DNA of 64,000 nucleotides, from positions 186,001 through 250,000 of the forward strand of contig CP007152.1 in NCBI GenBank assembly GCA_000831005.1, read 5' to 3'. This document shows, one piece after another, positions 31,070 to 41,295 of this stretch (position 1 is its first letter; every line of letters begins with the position of its first letter). Source of the DNA: Marinobacter salarius. Its GTDB lineage: Bacteria; Pseudomonadota; Gammaproteobacteria; Pseudomonadales; Oleiphilaceae. Position numbers and translations under genes: made by a program. Below the pieces are notes generated by a model, which made no database searches, was not told where the DNA came from, and was given only the letters and a program-made list of their open reading frames with translations.

Positions 31070-33426
31070 TCAGGTGGATGCGGAGGCTTGGCAGTATTGT
31101 TCCAGAACCGCCCGCAACATTTCAATATTGACCGGCTTTGCAACAAACGAGTCCATGCCTGCCTCGCGGCAGCGCTCTTCATCCTTTTCCATAGCGCTTG
31201 CAGTCAGCGCCACCACAGGTACCCGATTACGGTTGTGGTCCTTCTCCCATTGGCGCAGGCGGCGAGTGGCCTCGAAACCATCCACCCGGGGCATCACACA
31301 ATCCATGAAAATCAAATCAAAGGGGTGCCATTGCCAGAGACTGGAGGCGGCTTCGCCGTCATTCGCCGTCATCACATCACAGCCCAACTTTTCCAGCAGC
31401 CGGCGGGTGAGGGTGCGGTTGACCGGGTTATCTTCCACCAACAGAACTTTCATGCGGCCGCAGGGTAATTCCTGGCGGCGGGTATTGTCACTGACGGCTT
31501 GCAGGGAAAACCGGGTCAGGAAGCGACGTTCGTTACGGACGGAATCCGAAAACAGTTGGTGCAGGATAGGGGTCAGGCACGATTCCCGCAGGGACTTGCT
31601 CAGGAAGGCATCGGCGCCGGCCTGCCGGAAGTGCTCTGCATCCCCCCGCTGGGGGTTGGACGACAGAATCAATAGCCGTGTATGGCCCCATTCCGGGTTG
31701 CTACGGATCTGTCGGCACAACAGGTCACTGTCCATATCCGGTACAAACCCGTCCAGCACCAAGGCATCAAAGGGCTTGTGGTTGTCCGAGGCCAACCGCA
31801 ATGAGGTCAGTGCCTCGCCGGCGGATTTCACTGCTTCGATATCCAACTCGTGGCGCGAAAGCATTTCCAGGGTGATCTTGCGGGACAGTTCATAGGAGTC
31901 CACCACCAGAATGTGCCGCCCGCGGATCATGCTGGTATCCGGTCGACCGCGGGCGGCGCTCTCTGGCGCAACCTGCAGCTGAGCTCCATCCAGAAGGTGG
32001 AGCCCTCGCCGGGTTTACTCTCAAGGTCCAGTGAGCCGTCCATCAACTGAACCAGCTGGCGACAAATGGTCAGGCCCAGGCCTGCACCCGGCAATTGTCG
32101 CTGAAAACGCTGACCGAGCTGAACGTAGGCTCGTACACCAGCGGTATGTCCTCGGGGTTGATCCCCACGCCCGTGTCTTCAACCGCCACCCGAAGTCGTA
32201 CGTTGTTATCCCGCCGACCCAGCACCTCGATGCTGATCAGCACGTGCCCGGAGTCGGTAAACTTGATGGCGTTGGATGTCATGTTGAGCAGAATCTGCCT
32301 CAGCCGTACCGGATCCCCTTTCAGGGCCCAGGGCAGGTTCTCGTCAATTCGCAGTTCCAGCGCCAGACCCTTTTCCCGAGCCCGTGCGCCAAGCATGTGC
32401 ACCAGATCATTCAGGGTGTCGCGAAGGTCAAAGGGAATGTCATCCAGCACCAGCTTGCCGGCTTCCATACTGGAGATGTCCAGCAGGTCATTGATAATGG
32501 CCGACAACCCCTCCGAAGCGTTGAGCAGGGTGTGGACATATTCCCGCTGGTCCTGATCGAGGGGGGTATCTGACAGGAGATTAGCGTAGCCCAGCACCGA
32601 TTGCAGCGGAATGCGCAACTCATGGCTGACGTTGGCCAGGAACTGATTCTTGGCATGGTTTGCCCGCACGGCTTGATCTCGTTCATCCTGGGATTGGATG
32701 GAGGTCTGGCGCAGGAGCGGGTGTCTTCCAGCAGCTGCAGGCGCATGGTGTTCAGCGCCTGTTCCAGCTCACTCAGTTCGTCACCCCGCTTTGGGGGCTT
32801 GCGGCGGAGCTCAGCGGTTCAATCAATGCGTCCAGGTTAAGCCGGGCGGCGTAGTCGGCAATCGATTCCAGGTGACGGGAAAGGGTGAGCCGAACAATGA
32901 CCAGAAGCCCGAGAGTGCCCAGCATCACGATCATCGACTGGAACAGCAGTGTGAGCAGCGCCCGGTCCATCAACTCGTTGTAGACGGTTTCCACAGACGA
33001 CGTCACCGTCAAGGTGCCCATGGCTTCCGGGTTGTTGAAGGACGCGCGATTGAACACCAGGGGGAAGGATTGGCTGATCACCCGGCCATCCGGATAGGTA
33101 CCCGTGTTGAACTCCTCGCCAGCGGCTGTGATCACCCGGGCATGCTGGATAACCGGAATGGCGCGCATGTCATCTAGGCTGTTGGCAACCTCGCTGTAGT
33201 TCATCAACCAGAGGTTGTTGCTCATACTGCCGGCAACCAGTTCCGCAGCGCGTTCCTGGGTGCTGCGCAACTCTTCGGTTCTGCGCTCAAACTCGCCAAT
33301 CATCTGAACGCCGGTGGCAGCCAGCGACAGGATCAGGCTGAACAACAGAACATATACCAGCAGCCTGGCAGCCAGTGGCCGTACACCTATTCGTCTGAAT
33401 AACCGGATCGGAGGCAAGGCACGCAT
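31070..33426 (-). CDS. Hybrid sensor histidine kinase with two receiver domains (four frameshifts in this sequence)
   Basis: A membrane sensor kinase of about 786 residues when corrected. Order: transmembrane helix ([16 protein letters not shown]), a short periplasmic sensor region, a second helix ([16 protein letters not shown]), HAMP-like linker, HisKA with the phospho-histidine in [17 protein letters not shown], HATPase ([14 protein letters not shown] and [13 protein letters not shown]), then two receiver domains with phospho-aspartates in [13 protein letters not shown] and [13 protein letters not shown]. Breaks lie near 32795, 32716, 32128 and 31981; each is explained by one missing base. 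No HPt domain is present, so a separate phosphotransfer protein is expected. The signal is unknown. Confidence 0.88.
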
Positions 33427-33458
33427 TCCCTGTGTCGAAAAATCAACCGATCTGCAGT

Positions 33459-34205
33459 TTAACAGACCGTTAGCACTTCGACACGTTCCTGTGATTCATC
33501 ATGGACAAAGCGGAAGCGCACGTTCAGATCGTACAAATGCGCTCCGTATATCCGTTCTTCATCCCGGCCACGCCGGAACGACGGGCGAGGGTCGTAGCTC
33601 ACCACATCTTCTATCAAGTCTCGGAAATCTGGATACTGATCCGCTGGCAAGGCTGCGAGCTGTTGGTCAGCCTCATCCAGGAACACTACCGGTAGACGAT
33701 CGGTCGGTGCGGACTCCGCCCAACCCAGGGTGGCTTCCGGCACTGAATCTGCAAATGGCAGATAGGGCTTGATGTCCAGGATGGGGGTGCCGTCGATAAG
33801 ATCGTGGTCCCCAATCCGCAACACCAGGCGACCGCCCGCGTCCCGCGTCAGTCCTTCGTTTCTCACGACTGAAAGCCCCAGGCTGTTGGGGCGGAAAGGT
33901 GACCGGCTGGCGAACACACCTATCTTTTTGTTGCCTCCCAGCCGGGGTGGCCGAACCACCGGCCGCCATTCCGCCCGTACCGCCTCATGGAACTGGAACG
34001 TCAGCCACAGGTGACTGGCTGTCTCCAACCCCCGGAACGCATCCTCGCGATCGAAGGGCGATTGGATGATCAGGTCAGCGTGGGCAAAGCGGGTCAGTCC
34101 TGGTTGTCGGGGTACACCAAACTTGTCCCGGAAGCAGGAACGGGTAATAGCGATGGGGGTCAGCGTCAAGGCATCAACGGCGGGGCGGGAGGGGTGTCGG
34201 CTCAT
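33459..34205 (-). CDS. trmO: tRNA (N6-threonylcarbamoyladenosine37-N6)-methyltransferase TrmO
   Basis: A TsaA/TrmO family protein of 248 residues, which methylates t6A37 of some threonine tRNAs using S-adenosylmethionine. The N-terminal core has RDKFGVPRQPGLT, FEFHE-like FQFHEAVR, and the hallmark VFASRSPFRPNSLGLSVV, followed by DLIDGTPILDIKPYLPFADS. ATG 34205 (MSRHPSRPAV) is chosen; a GTG two codons upstream overlaps the coaE stop. It is cotranscribed with coaE. Intact. Confidence 0.92.
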   Translation of the reverse strand: MSRHPSRPAVDALTLTPIAITRSCFRDKFGVPRQPGLTRFAHADLIIQSPFDREDAFRGLETASHLWLTFQFHEAVRAEWRPVVRPPRLGGNKKIGVFASRSPFRPNSLGLSVVRNEGLTRDAGGRLVLRIGDHDLIDGTPILDIKPYLPFADSVPEATLGWAESAPTDRLPVVFLDEADQQLAALPADQYPDFRDLIEDVVSYDPRPSFRRGRDEERIYGAHLYDLNVRFRFVHDESQERVEVLTVC

Positions 34206-34210
34206 AGACA

Positions 34211-34812
34211 CTAGCGCCCAAAGGTTGCCAGGAACGTCTGGTGTAACTGTTCAACCTGACGCTCAACATCCATCATAGCCAGATTGTTGTCCACCACGTC
34301 GTCGGCTTTTCGGAGTCGTTGTTCTCGCGGCATCTGAGCGGCGATGATGCGTTCAACCTGCTCTCTGTCGTTGGCATCCCTGGCCATGGTTCTCTGGATC
34401 TGCACATCGACCGGCACATCCACCACGACGACTTTCTCGACCAGCTCATGCTGGTCGGTTTCCAACAACAAAGGCGACACCAGAAGTACATAGGGTAGGG
34501 AATAGTTAACCGGACGCAGTTGCCGCATCAGTTCCTCACGGATCACCGGGTGCAACAGCCCCTCCAGCCAGGTGCGTTCCTCCGGCGCATCGAATACGAT
34601 TCTCCTCAGCGCCGCACGGTCCAGGCCACCACCCGGCAGCAGGATCTCCTGCCCAAAATGCTCCGCAACCTTTTCAAGGGCCGGCGTGCCGGGTTCGACG
34701 ACTTCGCGGGCAACATCATCCGCATCCACCAGTGCACTCCCAGCGCTCCGAACAGCCGCGCGACCGTGGATTTGCCAGAACCGATTCCGCCGGTAAGGCC
34801 TACGACTGCCAT
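34211..34812 (-). CDS. coaE: Dephospho-CoA kinase CoaE (frameshifted in this sequence)
   Basis: The last enzyme of coenzyme A synthesis, phosphorylating dephospho-CoA; essential. The start MAVVGLTGGIGSGKSTVARL holds the P-loop, then LVDADDVAREVVEPGTPAL and VSPLLLETDQHELVEKVVVV are family sequences. The frame breaks near 34734: frame one reads GALGVHWWMRM; with one C added it reads GVHLVDADD. Corrected length is 200 residues, typical. The ATG abuts the pilD stop, matching the conserved pilD-coaE-yacG neighbourhood. As with murA, an essential gene makes a sequence error likely. Confidence 0.94.
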
Positions 34813-35686
34813 TCAAACCCCCAGATAGGTAAACCAGGCTGCCTGAATTTCTGCCCCAAACCAAAGGCAGAGCAAACCCGCTGCCGCCAAATAGGGCCCG
34901 AACGGAATTGGCACTTCGCGGCCGTGCTTGCGGAATACCATCAAACTAATCCCCACAACGGCACCGACCAAAGACGACAACAAAATCACCGCCGGCAGCA
35001 ATTCCCAGCCCAGCCAGGCGCCCAGCGCCGCCAATAACTTGAAATCGCCGTGGCCCATGCCCTCCTTGCCGGTTACCAACTTGAACAGCCAGTACACCGA
35101 CCACAGTGACAGATAGCCTGCCACCGCGCCCCAGAAGGCACTGCTGAAATCCGTCAGCACGCCGAAGTAATTCAGGATTAGCCCCAGCCACATGAGGGGC
35201 AGTGTCATGCTGTCTGGCAACAACTGGGTGTCGAAATCGATCACCGTCAGCGCGATCAGCACCCAAACCAGTAGCAGCGACCATAGTGCAGCTTCAGACG
35301 GCCCCATGACCAGAATGGTCACCACCGAAAACAGCGCGGTAATTGCCTCAATCATTGGGTATCGCGGTGAAATGCCCGTTTTGCAGGACGCGCACTTGCC
35401 GCCCAAAACCAGGTAGCTGATGACCGGGACGTTTTCCCAGGCGCGAATGCTGTGGCCGCAAGAAGCAGGTGGAGGCAGGTTTGGAGAGCGTAATCGGCTC
35501 ATCGTTCTTGCGTTGCTCGTCTGATAGCTCCAGGAACTCTTCGCATTGGCAGCGCCAGTCCTGCTGCATCATCTTCGGCAGGCGAAGGATCACCACATTC
35601 AGGAAGCTACCGATGCAGAGGGAGAAGAAAATGACTGCGGTATAGAGAAGCCAGGGCGTGGCCAGGAACGTATCAACGGAAATCAT
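34813..35686 (-). CDS. pilD: Prepilin peptidase/N-methyltransferase PilD (frameshifted in this sequence)
   Basis: The membrane aspartic protease that cleaves and N-methylates type IV prepilins. The N-terminal FSLCIGSFLNVVILRLP is followed by the cytoplasmic cysteine domain and by several transmembrane helices. The active aspartates lie in VIDFDTQLLPD and in the GxGD-type EGMGHGDFKLLAALG. The frame breaks near 35465. A two-base contraction of CCC would turn C-P-S-C, the zinc-type motif, into the observed sequence; restored length is 291 residues, as usual. It would process the two pilins encoded at 39.1 and 41.3 kb. Confidence 0.93.
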
Positions 35687-35771
35687 CAAAACTCTCAATC
35701 TGTGCCATTAAAGCCCCCCTCCCATTGCGGAAGAGGGGTGGGGAGAGGGGTTGGTGAGAGGAAGGGCGTGA

Positions 35772-36992
35772 TCAGCCAACCACCTGACCCATCTGGAAGA
35801 TCGGCAGGTACATAGCGATGATCAAGCCGCCTACGAGTACGCCCAGTACCGCCATGATGATCGGCTCCAGCAGGGCTGTGAGGTTGTCGACCATGTCATC
35901 CACCACCGCTTCGTAATGGACGGCGACTTTCTCCAGCATTTCATCCAGGTTACCGGATTCTTCACCAATGGCAGTCAATTGCACTGCCATAACCGGGAAC
36001 ACATCCTGTTGGCGCATGGTGGCCTGTAATTGGGTACCGCTCGAAACATCGTTTTTTATTCGCTGGATAGCATCCCGATAAACGGCGTTGCCGGTCGCGC
36101 CGGCAACGGAGTCGAGCGCATCAACGAGCGGAACACCAGCCGCAAAGGTCGTGGAAAGTACGCGCCCAAACTTGGCAACGGCCGACTTATCCAGGATTTC
36201 GCCCACAACGGGCAGTTTCAGCACATATTTATCGACGAGATCCGAGAATTTCTGAGATCGTCGAATAGCTTCCTTGAACAGAAAGATAGTGCCGACAATG
36301 CCGAGTAAAACCACAAACCACCAAGTCTGAAGCCATTCCGACAACCGGACCACCATCTGCGTAAATACTGGCAGGTCTGCACCAAAGCCTTTAAACAAGC
36401 TTTCGAACTGGGGTACCACTTTTACCAGCAGGATGGCCGTTACGACGATAGCGACCACAACAATAGCAGCAGGGTAGGTCATCGCTTTCTTTACTTTTTT
36501 CTTAAGAATTTCAGTTTTCTCAAGATATGTGGCGATGCGGTCCAGCATGCTTTCCAGTGCACCGGCCTTTTCGCCGGAATCCACCAGGTTGCAGTACAGG
36601 TCGTCAAAATGCCTGGGATACTTCCGCAGGGCGCCGGCGAAACTGGTGCCCGAGGAAATATCGTTGCGGATGTTGGTAACCAGCTCTTGAAGGCCCCTGT
36701 TCTCAAGGCCGTCAGCCACAATATCGAAACTCTGAACCAGCGGAACACCAGCCTTCATCATGGTGGCGAGCTGGCGAGTAAGCATGGCGATGTCGAAAGG
36801 CGTGATCTTTTTGCTGCCGCCAAACAGGGGTTTTGGTTTCTTCTTCACCTTGTCTGGAATAATGCCCTGCTTACGCAACTGGGCCTTCACCAGAGCCAGG
36901 TTGGTGCCAGACACCTCGCCCTTGGTTTTGTTGCCCTTGCGGTCTTTGCCTTCCCAGACGAACGCCTGAAGTTTCTCTGCTTTCTCTGCCAT
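35772..36992 (-). CDS. pilC: Type IV pilus inner-membrane platform protein PilC
   Basis: A 406-residue polytopic inner-membrane protein with two type II secretion F domains (about residues 70-195 and 272-400). Typical motifs are FDIAMLTRQLATMMKAGVPL, LVDSGEKAGALESMLDRIA and IGEESGNLDEMLEKVA. PilC connects the PilB motor to pilin insertion. It lies immediately downstream of pilB (three bases apart) and upstream of pilD. Intact. Confidence 0.96.
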   Translation of the reverse strand: MAEKAEKLQAFVWEGKDRKGNKTKGEVSGTNLALVKAQLRKQGIIPDKVKKKPKPLFGGSKKITPFDIAMLTRQLATMMKAGVPLVQSFDIVADGLENRGLQELVTNIRNDISSGTSFAGALRKYPRHFDDLYCNLVDSGEKAGALESMLDRIATYLEKTEILKKKVKKAMTYPAAIVVVAIVVTAILLVKVVPQFESLFKGFGADLPVFTQMVVRLSEWLQTWWFVVLLGIVGTIFLFKEAIRRSQKFSDLVDKYVLKLPVVGEILDKSAVAKFGRVLSTTFAAGVPLVDALDSVAGATGNAVYRDAIQRIKNDVSSGTQLQATMRQQDVFPVMAVQLTAIGEESGNLDEMLEKVAVHYEAVVDDMVDNLTALLEPIIMAVLGVLVGGLIIAMYLPIFQMGQVVG

Positions 36993-36994
36993 GC

Positions 36995-38710
36995 TTAATC
37001 CTTCGTCACGCGGTTGGCTTCCTCAAGACTGGTCACGCCCTCAATGACTTTTTTAAGGGCAGACTGCCGCAAGTTCGGGAAGCCTTCGGCCTGTGCCTGC
37101 TTTGCAATTTTAATCGAACTGGCTTCTTCCATAATCATGTTCGCCAGCTCCTCGGTAATCTTGACCACCTCGTAAATCCCGACGCGGCCTTTATATCCAC
37201 CATTGCATTTATCACAGCCCTTGGGACGGTACAACGTGAACCCTGTATCAATTTGTTCCTGTGTGAACCCCTCCGCTAAAAGCACGTCTTTGGGGATGTC
37301 GGCCGGTTGTCTACAAGAGTTACAAAGCCGGCGGCCCAGGCGCTGGGCGATAATCAGGCTCACCGACGTGGCGATGTTGAAGGAGGGGACCCCCATGTTC
37401 ATCATACGAGTTAGCGTTTCCGCCGCGCTGTTGGTGTGCAGGGTCGAGAGCACCAGGTGCCCTGTTTGCGCCGCTTTGATAGCAATGTTGGCCGTTTCCA
37501 GGTCGCGAATCTCACCCACCATGATGATGTCCGGGTCCTGGCGGAGGAAGGCTCTCAATGCCTCCGCAAAGCCGAGGCCCACCCTGGTATTGACGTTGAC
37601 CTGGTTGATGCCTTCCAGGTTGATTTCCGCAGGGTCTTCGGCTGTGGAGATGTTCCTTTCTGGTGTGTTCAGTATGTTCAGGCCGGTATAAAGGGAAACC
37701 GTCTTGCCTGAGCCGGTGGGCCCCGTCACCAGTATCATTCCCTGTGGCTGCTCAAGGGCGTCCAGGTACAGTTGTTTCTGTTCTTCCTCATAACCCAAGA
37801 CATCGATGCCGAGCTTCGCCTGACTTGGGTCCAGAATTCGCAGAACGATCTTTTCTCCCCACAGTGTCGGCAGGGTATTGACCCGGAAGTCGATGGCCTT
37901 GGTCTTGGACAGCTTCATCTTGATCCGGCCGTCCTGGGGGACCCGGCGCTCCGAGATATCCAGCTGCGCCATGATTTTTACCCGGGCAGAAATCTTCGGG
38001 GCCAACTTGATGGAGGGTCGCGACATTTCTTTCAGAATGCCGTCGGTGCGGTATCGAACCCGATAGGTTTTCTCATAGGGTTCAAAGTGAACGTCCGAGG
38101 CCCCCCCGCGAATGGCGTCAAGAAGCATCTTGTTCACGTACTTCACGATGGGGGCATCGTCTACTTCGCTCGTCGCGGCAACGGCATCGTCTTCCTGGTC
38201 GCCGCCCTCCGTTTCAACGCCTTCAAGGTCGGCGTCATCCAGATCACCCATCGACGTATCGTGGGACTCAAGATACTTGTCGATGGCTTCCCGGAGCTTG
38301 GCGTCGTCAACCAGGATGGCGTCTGTACTCAGGCCGGTATTAAACTTGATTTCGTCCAACGCCTGGATGTTGGTCGGGTCGGAGACCGCAATAAACAGCC
38401 GGTTCCCACGTTTATAGAGCGGCAGGGCATTGTGTTTTCGTATCAGTTTTTCGTCTACGACCTTATCGGGCATCATCTCCGGCATAAAGGCGTTGAGATC
38501 GAGAACCGAAACGCCAAACTCCATGGCGGCGGAAAAGGCGAGCCCCCCGCTATTCGCCAGGTTGTTCTGCACCAGGTAGGTGATGAGTGGAATGCGGTTG
38601 TGGGATGCTTGGAGAAAGGCATCTTTCGCGGTGGATTCATCAATAAGCCCGTCATCGACGAAGCGTCTCGCCAGGCCCGTAAGCGTTACATTGCTTTTAT
38701 TGGTAGACAT
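36995..38710 (-). CDS. pilB: Type IV pilus extension ATPase PilB
   Basis: The hexameric motor ATPase for pilus extension, 571 residues. An MshEN-type N-terminal domain is followed by the GspE catalytic core: Walker A GPTGSGKTVSLYTGL, the Asp box EDPAEINLEGINQV, and Walker B MVGEIRDLETANIA. A tetracysteine zinc motif follows (CNSCRQP and CDKCNGGYKGR). It begins the pilB-pilC-pilD operon, divergent from pilA. Intact. Confidence 0.97.
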   Translation of the reverse strand: MSTNKSNVTLTGLARRFVDDGLIDESTAKDAFLQASHNRIPLITYLVQNNLANSGGLAFSAAMEFGVSVLDLNAFMPEMMPDKVVDEKLIRKHNALPLYKRGNRLFIAVSDPTNIQALDEIKFNTGLSTDAILVDDAKLREAIDKYLESHDTSMGDLDDADLEGVETEGGDQEDDAVAATSEVDDAPIVKYVNKMLLDAIRGGASDVHFEPYEKTYRVRYRTDGILKEMSRPSIKLAPKISARVKIMAQLDISERRVPQDGRIKMKLSKTKAIDFRVNTLPTLWGEKIVLRILDPSQAKLGIDVLGYEEEQKQLYLDALEQPQGMILVTGPTGSGKTVSLYTGLNILNTPERNISTAEDPAEINLEGINQVNVNTRVGLGFAEALRAFLRQDPDIIMVGEIRDLETANIAIKAAQTGHLVLSTLHTNSAAETLTRMMNMGVPSFNIATSVSLIIAQRLGRRLCNSCRQPADIPKDVLLAEGFTQEQIDTGFTLYRPKGCDKCNGGYKGRVGIYEVVKITEELANMIMEEASSIKIAKQAQAEGFPNLRQSALKKVIEGVTSLEEANRVTKD

Positions 38711-39094
38711 AAATTGTGTAAAAAACGCTGCCTAAGTGTCTGAAACGGATGTTGGTCTGATGAAGTGAGTTTAGATGGCTGGCAACGGTTTGGAAAGGTG
38801 TGCGCTCAATGAAGTGGTCTCCATGTCTTGAAAGCTCGACGCACAGGGGTGCGTCATCTGACAATAATTGTCACCCAGTGACGCATGAGGGCATCGACTA
38901 GACCGCATTTGTCTGCGTGATAGATTTCACAATGTTTTATAAATTACTGATACGAAAAGGTTTGTGCTTGGTGCGGCTTAGTTGGCACGAGCAATGCTTA
39001 TCAAAGCTCAGGCTCTAGATACCGGTCACGGGGTGCGACTCCGCCGGGCCCGGGCCGTATCGAGTGGATTAACGACAAATACAGAGGTCGACTA
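38711..39094. other. pilB-pilA divergent intergenic region
   Basis: A 384-base gap between divergent pilB and pilA. It holds the sigma-54 promoter of pilA at 38982-38998. The 290 bases upstream of that promoter are the expected place for activator (PilR-like) sites, but I see no clear repeat there. No gene is apparent. Confidence 0.6.
38982..38998 (+). promoter_or_regulatory. Sigma-54 (-24/-12) promoter of pilA
   Basis: TTGGCACGAGCAATGCT has GG and GC exactly ten bases apart, and TGGCACG is a perfect match to the -24 half of the consensus; the -12 half is ATGC instead of TTGC. It lies about 97 bases before the pilA ATG. pilA of Pseudomonas is driven by RpoN with PilR, so the same control is likely. 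RpoN itself is encoded at 2.3-3.8 kb. Confidence 0.85.
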
Positions 39095-39598
39095 ATGAAG
39101 AACATTCAAATGAATCACGCCCAAAAAGGTTTCACACTGATCGAACTGATGATCGTAGTTGCGATCATCGGTATCCTGGCAGCTGTAGCTATCCCCCAGT
39201 ATCAGGACTACACCGCCCGCTCACAGGTTTCACGGGTTGTTGGTGAGATCAATGCTCTGAAATCCAGCGCTGAAAGCATTTTTAACAGCGGCGGTGAAGT
39301 TGTTGCGACTGCAGATGATTTGGCCCAGGATCCGCGTCAAATCAATATCGGTTGGACCGGTTCTAACCTGGTTGACGATGCCTACGGCGATGCAGCAGGT
39401 CTTGATGTGGAAAATGGCGACCTGCCGAACATGACTTGGTCTGTGCGCCTGGGTGAAGACGCTTCCGGCTCTGTTCGTGGCGTTGTAATCACTATTAGTC
39501 GCAGCCTTGCCGGTGCATACTCTTGCTCCATGACTGGCGGTACTGCTGCACAGGGTTGGAAAGACTCATACGCTCCTGCTAGCTGTGAACACTCTTAA
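39095..39598 (+). CDS. pilA: Major type IV pilin PilA
   Basis: A type IVa prepilin of 167 residues. The leader ends at KG and mature pilin starts [20 protein letters not shown], with glutamate at position 5. The C-terminal disulfide pair is C144 and C164 (AYSCSMTG and PASCEHS). The chain ends in serine, as do pilins of P. aeruginosa group I that are glycosylated at the C-terminal serine by the adjacent ligase. A sigma-54 promoter precedes it, AGAGG is the ribosome site and a strong terminator follows. It is processed by PilD and assembled by PilB/PilC. Confidence 0.96.
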   Translation: MKNIQMNHAQKGFTLIELMIVVAIIGILAAVAIPQYQDYTARSQVSRVVGEINALKSSAESIFNSGGEVVATADDLAQDPRQINIGWTGSNLVDDAYGDAAGLDVENGDLPNMTWSVRLGEDASGSVRGVVITISRSLAGAYSCSMTGGTAAQGWKDSYAPASCEHS

Positions 39599-39647
39599 TA
39601 GTTAGCTTTGACCGGCCGGCCTCTCGAGGTTGGCCGGTTAAGGAGTT

Positions 39648-39677
39648 CAAAAACCCCGCCGTTCGGTGGGGTTTTTA
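39648..39677 (+). terminator. Intrinsic terminator after pilA
   Basis: AAAAACCCCGCC-GTT-CGGTGGGGTTTTT forms a long stem ending in a T-run, about 50 bases after the pilA stop. A second hairpin (ACCGGCC...GGCCGGT, 39611-39638) precedes it. Together they would limit read-through to the ligase gene and keep pilA transcript in excess. Confidence 0.9.
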
Positions 39678-39711
39678 CTATTCTGATTAATAGTGATTTT
39701 GAGGATGTGTT

Positions 39712-41265
39712 GTGGCGAAGAACGCAGGCGGCACTCATGAAGATCCTTTGATGTTTGGTCATTCCAGTCTTTTTCTTCATCTCTTTCTGTTTCCTGTTTT
39801 TCTGTGCGTTATTCTCGTTTCCCTGTTCATTGATTTCCTTCCGGTCTACTTTGGCAACTTTGCTGACCAACGTTTTTTCCAGGTATTTCTTCTTGTCTTT
39901 GTGACGTCTTCTGTCTTGTTGATGCCAGTTGGAGGGCTGAGGCGACGTTTATGGATTGATAGCTGGCCCGCGTTTGTCGTTGCTGCAGGTTTTCTCGTTT
40001 TGGCAGTTCCTTTTGTTGCCAGTGAGTATCGCTGGGTCGAGCCGGGAATGTACGGCTTTTTCTTTCTGGCGTTTCCGATTATGGGTTGGAAGATTCGTGA
40101 AAGGGGGTGTACAGAAAGAGCTGCCGTTGCGTTGGTTGGTGTGATTCTGGTTGGTTGCTTCTTCTACGCGGCGATGACTCTCACAGCCTACGCGTTTGCC
40201 ATTACTGACAATTTTTCGAACCTTGTTGACGTCATTCCCTGGGGGTTCGTCAACATGCGTTATTGGGGGCACCTTGCTACGTGGTTTCTGCCGTTGTTTC
40301 CGCTGGCATTGCTCTACGGGTCATTCAAGAATCGCTCGCTTTGGCAAGTAGCAGTCTATTTCACAGCAGGTATCTGGTGGTGGGTGGTGTTCCTCACGAC
40401 GTCGAGGGGCTCGATGATCAGTCTGGTTGTTGCAGCATTGATAGTGCTGGTCTTTTTCGGCCGAATGGCAATTCCCTGGCTAGTCGCTTCGTTGAAGTTC
40501 GTTTTGCTAGGTGGACTTCTGTGGTGTGTGCTTTCCTGGGCTGTGCCAGAACTGGTTTTCGACAAAACGATGATTCGTGGTCTTCATTCTAGTGATTCCG
40601 GGCGTTTGCCGCTTTGGATGGAAGCCTGGGAGGTGAGTTTGCAGAACTTACCGTTGGGAATGGGGGCGCAGTCATGGCTAACTCACACGACTCTTACCAG
40701 TAACTATTTGTCTGCGCAGACTTTTGGGCATCCTCACAATATGTATCTGATGTGGGCGGCAGAGTATGGCTGGGCGCTGATGGGCTTGGTCGCAGTTCTC
40801 ATAAGCGTAGCGGTGAAAAGGCTTCTTTCGCTGCGCAGGCTGATGGTATCGAGCATGCAGGGGAATGCATCGTTGGTAGTCGCTTTTACTGCTTCAAGTG
40901 CAGCAGGTCTTGCTCACGCTGGAGTTTCTGCAGTCTTTCTTGTTCCTGCCACAATGTCTGTAGCCTTGCTGGTGCTGGCTATTTTTTGGGCTTTATCGCT
41001 ACCAATGGTCACGACTGATTCGAACTCGAAAACTATTAGCGGGGAGGTAAAACGTTGGGTCCGCCCAGGTATGCTGCTTGCACCTTTCATATTATTTTTC
41101 GGTATTTTGTGGATTCAGGAGGTTTGGCGCTATCACGAAGCGATGACGGAAGACTTGAGGGTTTATGTTGAAGGCCATAATGCTCCTCTTTTGCCGCGCT
41201 TCTGGCTACATGGATTTTTTCCGCGCCCAACACCTGGTGAGGTTGGTCCGGGTTTTGCTCAATGA
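39712..41265 (+). CDS. O-antigen-ligase-like membrane protein, probable pilin O-oligosaccharyltransferase
   Basis: A 517-residue polytopic inner-membrane protein with about ten to twelve hydrophobic segments. It has the Wzy_C/WaaL-like signatures: a large periplasmic loop region with TSRGSMISL, DSGRLPLWMEAWEVSLQNLP and GHPHNMYLMWAAEYG, where the histidine is the usual catalytic candidate. The family moves lipid-linked glycan onto LPS or protein. Its place between two pilin genes, and the C-terminal serine of PilA, support the PilO/TfpO type, which glycosylates pilin. GTG 39712 has GAGG at seven bases. An LPS ligase role is the alternative. Codon use is somewhat more AT-rich than in its neighbours. 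Confidence 0.8.
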   Translation: MAKNAGGTHEDPLMFGHSSLFLHLFLFPVFLCVILVSLFIDFLPVYFGNFADQRFFQVFLLVFVTSSVLLMPVGGLRRRLWIDSWPAFVVAAGFLVLAVPFVASEYRWVEPGMYGFFFLAFPIMGWKIRERGCTERAAVALVGVILVGCFFYAAMTLTAYAFAITDNFSNLVDVIPWGFVNMRYWGHLATWFLPLFPLALLYGSFKNRSLWQVAVYFTAGIWWWVVFLTTSRGSMISLVVAALIVLVFFGRMAIPWLVASLKFVLLGGLLWCVLSWAVPELVFDKTMIRGLHSSDSGRLPLWMEAWEVSLQNLPLGMGAQSWLTHTTLTSNYLSAQTFGHPHNMYLMWAAEYGWALMGLVAVLISVAVKRLLSLRRLMVSSMQGNASLVVAFTASSAAGLAHAGVSAVFLVPATMSVALLVLAIFWALSLPMVTTDSNSKTISGEVKRWVRPGMLLAPFILFFGILWIQEVWRYHEAMTEDLRVYVEGHNAPLLPRFWLHGFFPRPTPGEVGPGFAQ

Positions 41266-41295
41266 AAGTATGTCTCGATTTCTGGAATACGTAAT

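Noticed and set aside
37772..38743. 323-codon plus-strand frame opposite pilB
   Set aside because: Antisense to a clear, intact pilB; composition is that of a shadow frame.
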